Assembly (NCBI GenBank): GCA_963581185.1
Contig: CAUZOB010000001.1
Coordinates: forward strand, 15,737 to 79,736
Length of the DNA: 64,000 bases
Reading direction: 5' to 3'
Source: SAT2750 sp963581185
GTDB lineage: Bacteria; Planctomycetota; Planctomycetia; Pirellulales; Pirellulaceae
This document shows, piece after piece, positions 35,866 to 44,181 of the stretch. The position numbers and the translations under genes were made by a program. The notes under the pieces are model-generated. The model saw nothing but the letters and a program-made list of their open reading frames with translations. It searched no databases and had not been told where the DNA came from. The stretch's first letter is position 1; the number at the start of each line of letters is the position of its first letter.

Positions 35866-35905
35866 GCTGTCGAACGATAGACAATCTTGAGCCGCGAGCT
35901 ACCTG

Positions 35906-36691
35906 ATGTTTTCACTGGCTGGACATAGCGCCCTGATCACAGGATCGACCAAGGGAGTTGGCTTGGCGATTGCCCGCTCGCTGGCTCAAGCGGGCGCCGA
36001 TATCGTGCTGAATTGTCGCCAGGATGGCGAGCAGGCTCAGCAGGCACTGGAACTCTGCCGGGCCGAAGGAGTAAAAGCTGAACTGGTGACGGCTGACCTG
36101 TCTGGTGACACGTCGGTCTGCGTGCAGCAGTTGTATAGCGCAGCACTCGAGGCCAACCCGGGAATTGACCTGCTGGTCAACAACGCCGGGACCTATATCG
36201 ATAAACCATTCCTCGATATGGACCTCGAAACGTTCGATTACACGATGCGACTGAATGTCTACGCCAGTTACTTTCTCACCCAGGCTTTCGCGCGGCACTG
36301 GGTTGAAAATAAAGTGGCCGGTCGAGTGTTACTGATCGGCTCGATCAATGGCCAATTGGCAGAACAGGTTCATACCGCCTACGACACCTCCAAGGGGGCA
36401 GTCGCGATGATGGTCAAATCGCTCTGCGTGTCGCTGGCTCCACTCAATATCCGGGTCAACGGCCTGGCACCCGGACTTGTCTACACGCCACTCACAGCCC
36501 CGGCACTGGATGATCCGGAATTCATGAAGTGGATGCAGTTGCACACGCCCAGCCAGCAGGTGCCAGGTCCCGAAGTCTGCGGCGAGGGAGCGGTTTATTT
36601 GCTGAGTGATGAGGCCCTGCACGTGCATGGGCAGATGCTGATGGTGGATGGTGGCATGAGCTCCTGGCAGCAGCCGGATCCTCCAGGTTAG
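35906..36691 (+). CDS. short-chain dehydrogenase/reductase (SDR)
   Basis: This 261-aa classical SDR has the cofactor loop TGSTKGVGLAIARSL, NNAG at about 94-97, catalytic Ser in LLIGSINGQLAE, YDTSKGA with catalytic Tyr and Lys, then the VNGLAPGLVYTPLT block. It is cytoplasmic and NAD(P)-dependent, and oxidises or reduces a hydroxyl or carbonyl on an unknown small molecule. The C-terminal VHGQMLMVDGGMSSW is typical. It lies 40 bases after the propeller gene and 111 bases before the peroxiredoxin-like selenoprotein candidate. Confidence 0.9.
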   Translation: MFSLAGHSALITGSTKGVGLAIARSLAQAGADIVLNCRQDGEQAQQALELCRAEGVKAELVTADLSGDTSVCVQQLYSAALEANPGIDLLVNNAGTYIDKPFLDMDLETFDYTMRLNVYASYFLTQAFARHWVENKVAGRVLLIGSINGQLAEQVHTAYDTSKGAVAMMVKSLCVSLAPLNIRVNGLAPGLVYTPLTAPALDDPEFMKWMQLHTPSQQVPGPEVCGEGAVYLLSDEALHVHGQMLMVDGGMSSWQQPDPPG

Positions 36692-36715
36692 AAGGTCGTG
36701 GTTAAGTACAACCGG

Positions 36716-36763
36716 GCTCAATCCCTGGGCAGTTCGACGGAGGAGAGCGTAACAGGGTTGAGC
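36716..36763 (+). promoter_or_regulatory. long-stem hairpin between the SDR and peroxiredoxin-like genes
   Basis: GCTCAATCCCTG (36716-36727) pairs with CAGGGTTGAGC (36753-36763) with one bulged T, giving an 11-bp stem with a 25-base loop. A TTTTT run follows only 17 bases later, so it is not a textbook terminator. It could attenuate transcription or structure the leader of the gene starting at 36803. Confidence 0.35.
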
Positions 36764-36802
36764 GGCGGATCGTAATGGGTTTTTGATGCAAAGGGAGCAA
36801 TC

Positions 36803-37327
36803 ATGAAATCGGGCGATAAGGCACCGCAGCTGACGCTGCTGGATTCAGAGAATCAGCCGGTTGAGTTGGCTTCATTGTGGCAGCAACAGTCGCTGGCGCT
36901 GTACTTCACACGCCACCTTGGCTGAGTTTTCTGTCGTGAGCAGATCGTGGATCTGCGACGTGCCGCCGACGACTACGCGCGAGCAAATATTGCCATGGCC
37001 ATCGTGATGATGGGTGCTGTCGAGAAAGTTGCTGCAATCAAGGAAAAATTCAAGGTGCCTTTCATCTGCCTGGCGGATCCGGAACAGGAAACCTACAGGG
37101 CATTTGAGATTCCTCGAGGTGGGCTCCTGTCGATTGCTGGTCCACGAATCTGGCTGGCCGGACTGAGGGCCTTGTTTCGTGGCGGTATGGGCCGGCCCGG
37201 TCCCGACGTCCACCAGATGCACGCTGCGGTGGTGATTGACACGGGTGGCATCGTGCAGCTGGTGCACTACCCGCGCAATTCGGCCGACCATGTGAGTTTC
37301 CAACAAGTAGTGGCAACGCTCGGTTAA
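36803..37327 (+). CDS. peroxiredoxin-like (AhpC/TSA family) selenoprotein candidate, in-frame TGA as Sec41
   Basis: Read through one TGA (36923-36925, codon 41), the gene gives a 174-aa protein of the AhpC/TSA antioxidant type. It starts MKSGDKAPQLTLLDSENQPV (ATG 36803, GGGAG ribosome binding site). Before the TGA comes ALYFTRHLG; after it come VFCREQIVDLRR, an MMGAVEKVAAIKEKF helix, FICLADPEQETYRAFEI and HAAVVIDTGGIVQLVHYPR. In cysteine members of the family the motif is RH-x-G-C-x-x-C-RE, so the TGA falls exactly on the first redox cysteine and Cys44 is the second, giving U-x-x-C. A hairpin begins 14 bases after the TGA. Expected role: thiol/selenol peroxide or disulfide reduction in the cytoplasm. 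A nonsense mutation or sequencing error is the alternative. Confidence 0.8.
36933..36959 (+). promoter_or_regulatory. candidate bacterial SECIS element
   Basis: GCAGATC (36940-36946) pairs perfectly with GATCTGC (36950-36956) around loop GTG. A lower 3-bp stem GTC/GAC (36933-36935 with 36957-36959) leaves GTGA bulged on the 5' side. The apical loop starts 21 bases after the TGA and begins with G, consistent with what I know of bacterial SECIS hairpins, which lie in the coding region just downstream of the UGA and recruit SelB with Sec-tRNA. It is entirely inside the coding region. Confidence 0.6.
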
Positions 37328-37387
37328 CTCCATCACAATGTGGAGGCTCACTGGCGTTTCCAGAAGATCCCCGATTCCCGCCCTGGC

Positions 37388-39091
37388 ATGATCATGGACA
37401 TTGCTCCCTTGCAGCCGACCCGGGTTCGCTACAGTGTCATCTTTGCATCGATGCTGATGGCCATCCTGCTTTACCTGGATCGATTCTGCATCGGGATTGC
37501 CGAGCCCTTTATTCGCCAGGATCTGGGCCTCTCGAAGATGCAGATGGGCGTTTTCATGAGCGCCTTTTTCTGGCCCTATGCACTTGCCCAGATTCCATCT
37601 GGCTGGCTGGCCGATCGTTTCGGCGCACGCAAGATGATGACCATCTACATCCTCTCCTGGTCGTTTTTTACTGCCATGATGGGACTCGCCACGGGCTTCA
37701 TCATGCTGGTGGCGATGCGAGCTGCTTATGGACTTGGCCAGGCAGGAGCCTACCCGACTAGTTCGAGTATCGTGAGCCGGTGGATTCCAATCCTTGGTCG
37801 TGGCCGTGCCAGCAGCTTCATTTCCCTGGGGGGCCGCATCGGTGGAGCAATTGCTCCCGTCCTGACAGCCATCCTGATCGTGGCATTTGTCTCGGCCGAC
37901 AAGTCGCCGCTGCTGGAGCCGGAATCGGTGCTCGACAGTGCCCAGATACTGGAAAAACTCGGGGAGAGGAACGAGAAAGGCAACGAGGCCTACCTCTATC
38001 TCTTCAAGAAGTCGTCCGGCGCGCTGAAAGAGATTGTTTCATCTCCCCCCGACGAAAATACGGATCCGAGCCAGGACATCATTATAGCCAGCTTTAACCA
38101 GGCCATTCGAGATCCCGGCTTCTACTCGGCCGAAGCATTTCTTTCCATCAAGAACCTGGATCGATTTGCCACGAACTCGATCAAGAGAATCGAGAGTGGT
38201 GAGACGCTTAATGACGCCGATTCAAAGAAGTTCAACCGGTTCCTGCTTGAATCGCTGTTCCCAATCGAAATTCAAAGGACCTATATGAAAAGCTGGCGAC
38301 CGGTGCTCTGGCTTTATGGAGGCCTGGGCCTGCTGGTGGCTGGATTCTTCTGGCTCGTCGTTCGAGATCGACCGCAGCTTCATCCACGCTGCAATCAAGC
38401 GGAAATGGAACTGATCAGCGGGGGGATGGAACCGGACACAAGCAAAAAAATCGGCAGCATTCCGTTGGGAGATATCGTCAGCAGTCCCAGCCTCTGGTTT
38501 TCAAGCGTCTCCCAGATCGGGGTCAATATCGGCTGGCTATTTATTGGTACCTGGTTTCCCACCTACCTGCTGGAACAGCACCAGGTTCCGATCCTGGAAC
38601 GGGGTACGATGGTCATGGTTCCATTTCTTGTTGGCTTCCCGGGAATGCTCCTGGGAGGAGTCGTGACGGACAAGCTGGTTTCGCTGATTGGCGTTCGCTG
38701 GGCTCGCAGGCTGCCCTGGATTATTTCCAAGTCCATCGCTGTTGGGGCGTTTGCCGTCTGCCCCCTGCTGGATTCCCCCTGGGCCGTTACCGCGATGATG
38801 GCAACGGTCGCATTCTGCGTTGACTTCGGTAACCCGGCTACATGGGCATTCACCCAGGATGTGGGTGGCAAGCATGTCGGATCGGTCCTCGGTTTCGGGA
38901 ACATGTGGGGCAACCTTGGTGCGGCGGTATCTCCTATCCTGCTCGCCTGGATCTTCGTGAATTACAGTTATTCGCACATGTTCTATACCTGTGCCGGCCT
39001 GTTCGCGATTTCAACCATCTGCAGTTTTTTCATTGATCCTACCGTGCCAGTCATTCGCGAAGACAAGTACCCTGGAGAGAGCATTGAGTGA
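37388..39091 (+). CDS. MFS transporter of the anion:cation symporter type with a large loop insertion
   Basis: This 567-aa protein starts at the ATG ATC ATG cluster 37388-37396. The N-terminal half is typical of hexuronate/glucarate/phthalate-type MFS carriers: LYLDRFCIGIAEPFI, MGVFMSAFFWPYALAQIPSG, WLADRFGARK and GLGQAGAYPTSSSIVSRWIP. TM5 (GGAIAPVLTAILIVAFV) ends near 169 and TM6 (VLWLYGGLGLLVAGFFWLVV) starts near 306. Between them are about 130 mostly hydrophilic residues, where ordinary family members have a very short loop. The insert should face the periplasm. The NHL gene start overlaps this stop, so the two are coupled. It probably imports an organic acid or amino-acid-like anion. Confidence 0.86.
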   Translation: MIMDIAPLQPTRVRYSVIFASMLMAILLYLDRFCIGIAEPFIRQDLGLSKMQMGVFMSAFFWPYALAQIPSGWLADRFGARKMMTIYILSWSFFTAMMGLATGFIMLVAMRAAYGLGQAGAYPTSSSIVSRWIPILGRGRASSFISLGGRIGGAIAPVLTAILIVAFVSADKSPLLEPESVLDSAQILEKLGERNEKGNEAYLYLFKKSSGALKEIVSSPPDENTDPSQDIIIASFNQAIRDPGFYSAEAFLSIKNLDRFATNSIKRIESGETLNDADSKKFNRFLLESLFPIEIQRTYMKSWRPVLWLYGGLGLLVAGFFWLVVRDRPQLHPRCNQAEMELISGGMEPDTSKKIGSIPLGDIVSSPSLWFSSVSQIGVNIGWLFIGTWFPTYLLEQHQVPILERGTMVMVPFLVGFPGMLLGGVVTDKLVSLIGVRWARRLPWIISKSIAVGAFAVCPLLDSPWAVTAMMATVAFCVDFGNPATWAFTQDVGGKHVGSVLGFGNMWGNLGAAVSPILLAWIFVNYSYSHMFYTCAGLFAISTICSFFIDPTVPVIREDKYPGESIE

Positions 39092-40097
39092 ACCAACCCT
39101 TGTCGGTAGCGACGATTTTCGATTTAAAGCAGACAATGCTTGGGCCCAGGTGCCAGCGGAATTTCAGTGGCAGGAAGCCGTCGGTGTAGCGGCCGATTCC
39201 ACTGGCCGTGTCTATGTCTTTAACCGTGGCCCCTCGCCGGTCGTGATTCTTGACCGCGACGGCAGTTTTGTCGGGGGCTGGGGCCAGGGGGTCTTTAACC
39301 GCCCGCACGGGATCGTCGTGGACAACGATGACAACCTGTTCCTGACCGACGATATGGGACACAGCGTACGCAAGTACTCGCCCGACGGTGAACCGCTGAT
39401 GGATGTGGGACCCAGCGGGATTCCCTCCGAGACCGGTGTTGAAGGAATGGACTTTCGCACCATTCGAGCCGGTTGCGGGCCGTACAACATTCCCACCAAC
39501 CTGGCCGTTGCTCCCAGCGGCGAGCTGTTTGTGGCTGATGGCTATGGCAATGCTGCCATTCATCGCTTCACGGCCGAGGGCCAGTTGATCCAGTCGTGGG
39601 GCAACCCTGGAGATGGTCCCAGCCAGTTCAACGTACCCCATGGCATCGCGGTCGATAGCACGGGCCAGGTGATCGTGGCAGATCGCGAGAACAGTCGATT
39701 ACAGTTTTTTAGCGACGAAGGTGAGCTGCTCGACACCTGGACCAATGTCGTGCGCCCGACACAGCTGGTGATCGACGACGCTGGCAACCTCTGGGTTTCG
39801 GAGCTGGGAACCATTGCCGGCCTGTTTCCCTTCATGGATCCACCCGAGGAGCCGGTTGGCTCCCGCGTCAGTATCTTCTCTGCCAGTGGTGAGCTGCTGG
39901 CCCGCTGGGGTGGTGGTAAGAATCCAGGATCGCCAGGCGACTTTTTCGCTGCCCACGACCTCTGGCTGGATCCTTTTGGGGACCTGTATGTCAGCGAGGT
40001 GGTCTACTCGGCGGGCGGCAAGCATGGCATGGTGCCGGCCGACTGTCCCAGCCTGCAGAAATTCACCCGCCTGGCTTCCGAGCGGGGTGGTGATTGA
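39084..40097 (+). CDS. NHL-repeat/6-bladed beta-propeller protein
   Basis: This 337-aa protein uses TTG 39084, with GGAGAG just upstream and an 8-base overlap with the MFS stop; the longer open frame lies inside the MFS gene. NHL-type blades: AVGVAADSTGRVYVFNRG, FNRPHGIVVDNDDNLFLTDD, IPTNLAVAPSGELFVADGYG, FNVPHGIAVDSTGQVIVADR and PTQLVIDDAGNLWVSELG. Peptidyl-glycine lyase-like and other propeller hydrolases share this shape. No signal peptide is visible with the chosen start, so it is probably cytoplasmic. Its stop overlaps the next ATG (TGATG). A catalytic lactonase or lyase role is possible but unproven. Confidence 0.82.
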   Translation: MSEPTLVGSDDFRFKADNAWAQVPAEFQWQEAVGVAADSTGRVYVFNRGPSPVVILDRDGSFVGGWGQGVFNRPHGIVVDNDDNLFLTDDMGHSVRKYSPDGEPLMDVGPSGIPSETGVEGMDFRTIRAGCGPYNIPTNLAVAPSGELFVADGYGNAAIHRFTAEGQLIQSWGNPGDGPSQFNVPHGIAVDSTGQVIVADRENSRLQFFSDEGELLDTWTNVVRPTQLVIDDAGNLWVSELGTIAGLFPFMDPPEEPVGSRVSIFSASGELLARWGGGKNPGSPGDFFAAHDLWLDPFGDLYVSEVVYSAGGKHGMVPADCPSLQKFTRLASERGGD

Positions 40098-41194
40098 TGG
40101 CTGCCAAGGGCGTCACAATCCTGGGCGGTGGCAACACGGCTTTTTCCGTGGCCGCCAGGCTGCAACTTGAAGGAGCAGCTGTCACGCTCTGCGAGATCCC
40201 CTCGTTTGCACATATGGTTGAGCCGATCCTGGAGAGCCGGCAGATAGAGCTGGATGGTGTGGCGGGCCAGGGTGTTGCCACGCTGGACTGTGTGACAACC
40301 GACTTTGCCGTCGGCCTGGCCGAGAACGAGTTAAACCTGCTGATCATCCCGGCCTATGGTCACCGGGCCTTCGCCGAAGCCTGCGCGCCACATCTCAACA
40401 GCGGCCAGGTGCTGGTACTGATGCCGGGCACGCTCGGTTCACTGGAGTTTGCCCGCATCCTCAGGGAGGCTGGGGCCCCAGCCGACATCGTGCTGGCCGA
40501 GACGGACACGGCACCCTATGTCTGCCGCAAGATGACCGCCAGCCAGGCGCATATCTGGGGAGTGGTGAGTGCCCTTGGGCTGGGTGTCTTGCCGGCCAGT
40601 CAGGCTGAGCGAGTGCAGAAGCTCCTGGATCCGCTGTTTCCTGGAGTCCAGCTGTACGACAACGTGGTGACTTGTGGTCTGGCGGCAATGAACCCGGTTG
40701 TGCATCCTGTCGGAGTGCTACTTAACGCGGGCCGGATTGAGCAGAGCCAGGGTGACTTCCATTTTTATGGTGAAGGGGTGACGCCAGGCGTCTGCCGCCT
40801 GATCTACCAAGTCGACCGAGAGCGACTGGCCGTGGCGGCGGCCCTGGGAGCTGAGTTGCTGCCAGTGGACAAGGCATTTCATGCGGCTGGCTTTGGGCCA
40901 GCTGGAGATCTTGAGGCTACCATCAACGGTAGCGAGATGCTGACTGCATTGAAGGCACCTGGTCAACTCGACACCCGCTGGTTGACCGAGGATGTTCCCT
41001 ACGGACTGGCAGCCTGGTCCGCACTTGGTTTGCAGTACGGTGTCAGTTGTCCGACGATGGAGTCCCTGGTGGATTTGATCGGGACACTGCTGGGCCAGGA
41101 TTTTCGCCAGCAGGCACGCAGCATGGCCGACCTCGGTATTGACGGAATGTCGCTGTCAGACCTGCAGCAGTACCTCCAGGATGGCACCAGCTGA
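40097..41194 (+). CDS. opine (octopine/nopaline) dehydrogenase-like NAD(P) enzyme
   Basis: This 365-aa protein starts MAAKGVTILGGGNTAFSVAA, a GxGxxx[AG] dinucleotide site. The C-terminal part has the NAD/NADP octopine/nopaline dehydrogenase domain, with NPVVHPVGVLLNAGRIEQSQ near 197 (the conserved Asn-Pro and His) and FHFYGEGVTPGVCRLIYQVD. The family reductively couples an amino acid with a keto acid or runs the reverse oxidation. The ATG overlaps the NHL stop. Together with the transporter and the downstream amide hydrolase it suggests breakdown of an opine- or N-substituted amino acid-like compound; this is inference from context. Confidence 0.83.
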   Translation: MAAKGVTILGGGNTAFSVAARLQLEGAAVTLCEIPSFAHMVEPILESRQIELDGVAGQGVATLDCVTTDFAVGLAENELNLLIIPAYGHRAFAEACAPHLNSGQVLVLMPGTLGSLEFARILREAGAPADIVLAETDTAPYVCRKMTASQAHIWGVVSALGLGVLPASQAERVQKLLDPLFPGVQLYDNVVTCGLAAMNPVVHPVGVLLNAGRIEQSQGDFHFYGEGVTPGVCRLIYQVDRERLAVAAALGAELLPVDKAFHAAGFGPAGDLEATINGSEMLTALKAPGQLDTRWLTEDVPYGLAAWSALGLQYGVSCPTMESLVDLIGTLLGQDFRQQARSMADLGIDGMSLSDLQQYLQDGTS

Positions 41195-41236
41195 GTTTTT
41201 CTGGATCGAAGATTGGCATAAGGGAGATCGGCAACG

Positions 41237-41914
41237 ATGTATCCAGATGATCAACAGGCCCAGCAGATGTTGGGCGACGCACTTGAGACCATCGATCGAT
41301 ACTACAAGGATCGTGGTATCTTCCAGGACCGCTTTGGATTTGGCCAATCACCGGCCCTGGTGGTGGTGGATTTTGCCTATGGCTGGACGGATGAAGCATA
41401 CGCCGGCGGTACAGCGCGACTGGACGGCCCGGTGGAGGCGACGCGCCAGTTGCTCGAGGCAGTTCGGGCAAAGAACGTGCCGATCATCTATACCACCAGC
41501 CCGTACCGGCCAGAGAGTGGCGATCAGCCTTTCAAATCGGCAGCTGATCCGTCGGTCGAGTACCGCGAGTGGGATGCCCGAGCCTGTGAAATCGACCAGC
41601 GGATTGCCCCGCGCGACGAGGATTACGTGATCGAGAAAGAGAGTGCCAGCGCGTTTTCTGGAACACACCTGGCTGGCTACTTGATCCAGCAGCAGGTCGA
41701 CACGCTGCTGATCACTGGCTGCAGCACAAGTGCCTGCATTCGCGCCACGGCGACCGACGCCAAGAGTCTGAGGTTGAGGCCTGTGATCGTGGATGAATGT
41801 GTCGGTGATCGCTCGGCCGTTGCTCACGTGTTTACACTATTTGATATCCAGGCACGTTTTTCTGATGTCTGTAGCCTCGCCGAGACGACAGATTATCTGG
41901 CTGGACTCGAATAA
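41237..41914 (+). CDS. isochorismatase-like hydrolase, N-carbamoylsarcosine amidase type
   Basis: This 225-aa protein has ALVVVDFAYGWTDEAYAGG (catalytic Asp), YVIEKESASAFSGTHL (Lys) and LLITGCSTSACIRATATDA (nucleophile Cys). The GCSTSxCIRATA stretch is typical of the N-carbamoylsarcosine amidase/cysteine hydrolase group, which cleaves amide or carbamoyl groups. It is cytoplasmic and starts 42 bases after the opine dehydrogenase-like gene, so it probably belongs to the same pathway. The exact substrate is unknown. Confidence 0.86.
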   Translation: MYPDDQQAQQMLGDALETIDRYYKDRGIFQDRFGFGQSPALVVVDFAYGWTDEAYAGGTARLDGPVEATRQLLEAVRAKNVPIIYTTSPYRPESGDQPFKSAADPSVEYREWDARACEIDQRIAPRDEDYVIEKESASAFSGTHLAGYLIQQQVDTLLITGCSTSACIRATATDAKSLRLRPVIVDECVGDRSAVAHVFTLFDIQARFSDVCSLAETTDYLAGLE

Positions 41915-41942
41915 TTGGTATTCCTGCGGAGGAGATCGTTCG

Positions 41943-42830
41943 ATGAACGACAAGCCAGGCTATTTCACTTTTCCCAACGGCCATCCGAATGCCGTCTACA
42001 GCGTGGCCTTCATGCCAGATGGCAAGCGGGTTCTGAGTGGTGGTCTGGATCATGCAATCCGCATCTGGGATGTCGCCAAGCGAACGGCGATCACGCTGGA
42101 TGAATCTCATGCTGATGGTGTGTCGGGAGTGGCGGTTGATTCGACCGGTAAGTGGATTGTCTCCACCGGGCTGGACCAGCTGGTCAAGGTCTGGGAGTCC
42201 TCGGCCGGGGCCTCAGAGGCGACCTTGAATGGGCACGGTGCCTATGTGGTTGGAGTTGCCTGTTCGCCGGTTGCCGAGCAATTTGCCTCAGCCAGCCACG
42301 ACAAGACAGTTCGCCTCTGGAACCGCCAGGGCCAGCAGTCGGTGCTCAATGGTCACACCGACCTGGTGATTGCGGTCGCCTATAGCCGGGATGGCAAGCA
42401 GCTGGCCTCGGCCGGCAAGGATGGATCGGTGCGATTGTGGGACAGCACGAGTGGCGAGGCTGGCACGGTACTGTCGGGTCATGATGGATCCGTGGAGAGC
42501 GTGGCATTCTTGCCAGACGGCCGCCGCTGTGTGTCGGCCGGCGGGGATGGACTGGTCATCCTCTGGGATATTGAGAAGTCAGCCATCGTTCATCGGCTGC
42601 GTGGCCACGAGGGTTACGTGAAGTCGGTGAGTGTTTCGCATGACGGAGCAACGATCGCATCGGGCGGCCAGGATGGAACGATACGACTCTGGTCGGCAGA
42701 GACTCTGCAGCCGCTAAATCTGCTGGAAGGGCACCGTAACACGGTCTACAGCCTTTCCTTTTCGCCGGATGGCAAGCAACTCGCCAGCGGCGGCTTTGAT
42801 CGCCGCGTGAACGTCTGGGATCTTGGTTGA
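41943..42830 (+). CDS. WD40-repeat protein (seven repeats)
   Basis: This 295-aa protein starts at ATG 41943 with GGAGGAG just upstream; the open frame before it overlaps the previous gene. Seven regular WD40 repeats fill the protein: VYSVAFMPDGKRVLSGGLD, SGVAVDSTGKWIVSTGLDQL, AYVVGVACSPVAEQFASASH, AVAYSRDGKQLASAGKDGS, ESVAFLPDGRRCVSAGGDG, KSVSVSHDGATIASGGQDG and YSLSFSPDGKQLASGGFDR, most ending in LWD or VWD. There is no signal peptide and no other domain. It is the last gene of the plus-strand cluster. It ends one base from the convergent DUF1501 stop. Confidence 0.9.
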   Translation: MNDKPGYFTFPNGHPNAVYSVAFMPDGKRVLSGGLDHAIRIWDVAKRTAITLDESHADGVSGVAVDSTGKWIVSTGLDQLVKVWESSAGASEATLNGHGAYVVGVACSPVAEQFASASHDKTVRLWNRQGQQSVLNGHTDLVIAVAYSRDGKQLASAGKDGSVRLWDSTSGEAGTVLSGHDGSVESVAFLPDGRRCVSAGGDGLVILWDIEKSAIVHRLRGHEGYVKSVSVSHDGATIASGGQDGTIRLWSAETLQPLNLLEGHRNTVYSLSFSPDGKQLASGGFDRRVNVWDLG

Positions 42831-42831
42831 T

Positions 42832-44181
42832 TCAGACTTCCGGCAGAGGCTGGTAGTGGTCATGTTCGACCAGGTACCGTGGGCGACCGCTGAGATCCTT
42901 GATCGTGGCGCGGTTGATGTCGATGCCCATATTGCGATACAGCGTAGCGTGGATTTCCTGGAAATGCACCGGCCGATCGATGGCATGCTCGGCATGCGGA
43001 TTGGTGGCACCGATTACCTGGCCGGTGCGCATTCCGCCGCCGAACATCAAGGCGCTGCCAACTCGTGGCCAGTGGTCGCGGCCACCCTTGGCATTGACCC
43101 GTGGCGTGCGACCAAACTCACCCCAGACAAGGACTGTCACGTCCTTGTCCATACCCCGATCCTTGAGATCATCCATCAACGTGCTGACCCCCTGATCGAG
43201 TGCAGGCAGATGATCGCGAGCATTTTCAAAATTCGTGCCGTGGGGCCGGCCGTGCCAGTCCCAGCGTCCATAGGCCAGCGTGACGACTCGCACACCCGCT
43301 TCTACCAGTCGCCGGGCTGCCAGGAAATAGTCATTCTGCAGTGGCCCCGCATCGCCATAGCCGGCCGGCAGGTCGGACCCACGCCCGTAGCGATCACGCA
43401 ATGCCGGGTCTTCCTTTTCCAGGTCCAGCGCGTCGGCTAGCTGGCTGTTTGTGAGAATACCGAGTGCCTGGTCGGTGAAGGCATCCACACCCTCCAGCTC
43501 AGTTACCCGGTTCACCAGTTTCTTGTAGGCGTCCAGTTTTCCCAGCAGTCTGCGGCGGTCCTGGAACTGCTCGATGCCGATACCCTGCAGAGCGAGGCTG
43601 CGAGCGCCATCGGCGTTGGGCAGGAATGGAGCGTGAGCGGGGCCGACAAAGCCGGCCTGGCCAGGATCCTTCCAGCCACCAGTTTTCATGTTAGGCGAGA
43701 GCCCGACGAAGGGTGGTACACCGCGGACCGCGGTTCCCTGCAGCTTGGAAACGGCCGATCCAAACGAGGGCCAGCCGCCGACAGGCTGGTTATCTGAGTG
43801 ACGGCCGGTCATGCACTGGAAGGCAGCATGACGGTCCTTGGCACCAACCACGCTGCGAATCAGCACCATCTCGTTCATGCGATCGGCGATCAATGGCAAG
43901 TGTTCGCAGATCTGGATGCCGGGTACACGAGTCGAGACTGGCTTGAATTCGCCACGAATCTCAACCGGAGCATCTGGCTTGAGGTCGAACATATCCTGGT
44001 GAGGTGGCCCACCGGAAAGGAAGATCATGATCACGGACTTGGAAGATCGCCCGTTGCCTGTAGCAGATTCAGCTGCCAGCAGCTGGGGCAGGGCAGCACC
44101 CCCCATCGCCAGTGAGCCGATCTGGAGGAAGTTGCGACGGTCGATTCCGTCGCAAAATGGGATCTTCTTGTTGGTCGTCAT
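42832..44181 (-). CDS. DUF1501 family protein with twin-arginine-like signal
   Basis: This 449-aa protein starts at ATG 44181 (MTTNKKIPFCDGIDRRNFLQ); the longer frame to 44277 lacks signal character. The RRNFLQIGSLAMGGAAL stretch is a Tat-like signal. DUF1501 blocks: SVIMIFLSGGPPHQDMFDLK, the KDRHAAFQCMTGRHSDNQP region, VLVWGEFGRTPRVN near 350, GGRDHWPRVGSALMFGGGM, and the C-terminal NPHAEHAIDRPVHFQEIHAT. The enzymatic role of this family is not established. No PSCyt2/PSD1 partner is adjacent, unlike the other two DUF1501 genes in the window. Confidence 0.88.
   Translation of the reverse strand: MTTNKKIPFCDGIDRRNFLQIGSLAMGGAALPQLLAAESATGNGRSSKSVIMIFLSGGPPHQDMFDLKPDAPVEIRGEFKPVSTRVPGIQICEHLPLIADRMNEMVLIRSVVGAKDRHAAFQCMTGRHSDNQPVGGWPSFGSAVSKLQGTAVRGVPPFVGLSPNMKTGGWKDPGQAGFVGPAHAPFLPNADGARSLALQGIGIEQFQDRRRLLGKLDAYKKLVNRVTELEGVDAFTDQALGILTNSQLADALDLEKEDPALRDRYGRGSDLPAGYGDAGPLQNDYFLAARRLVEAGVRVVTLAYGRWDWHGRPHGTNFENARDHLPALDQGVSTLMDDLKDRGMDKDVTVLVWGEFGRTPRVNAKGGRDHWPRVGSALMFGGGMRTGQVIGATNPHAEHAIDRPVHFQEIHATLYRNMGIDINRATIKDLSGRPRYLVEHDHYQPLPEV

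Noticed and set aside
36947..37327. Separate 126-aa peroxiredoxin fragment gene starting at GTG 36947
   Set aside because: The same frame continues upstream through one TGA to a good ATG and ribosome binding site, and the fragment would lack the redox motif.
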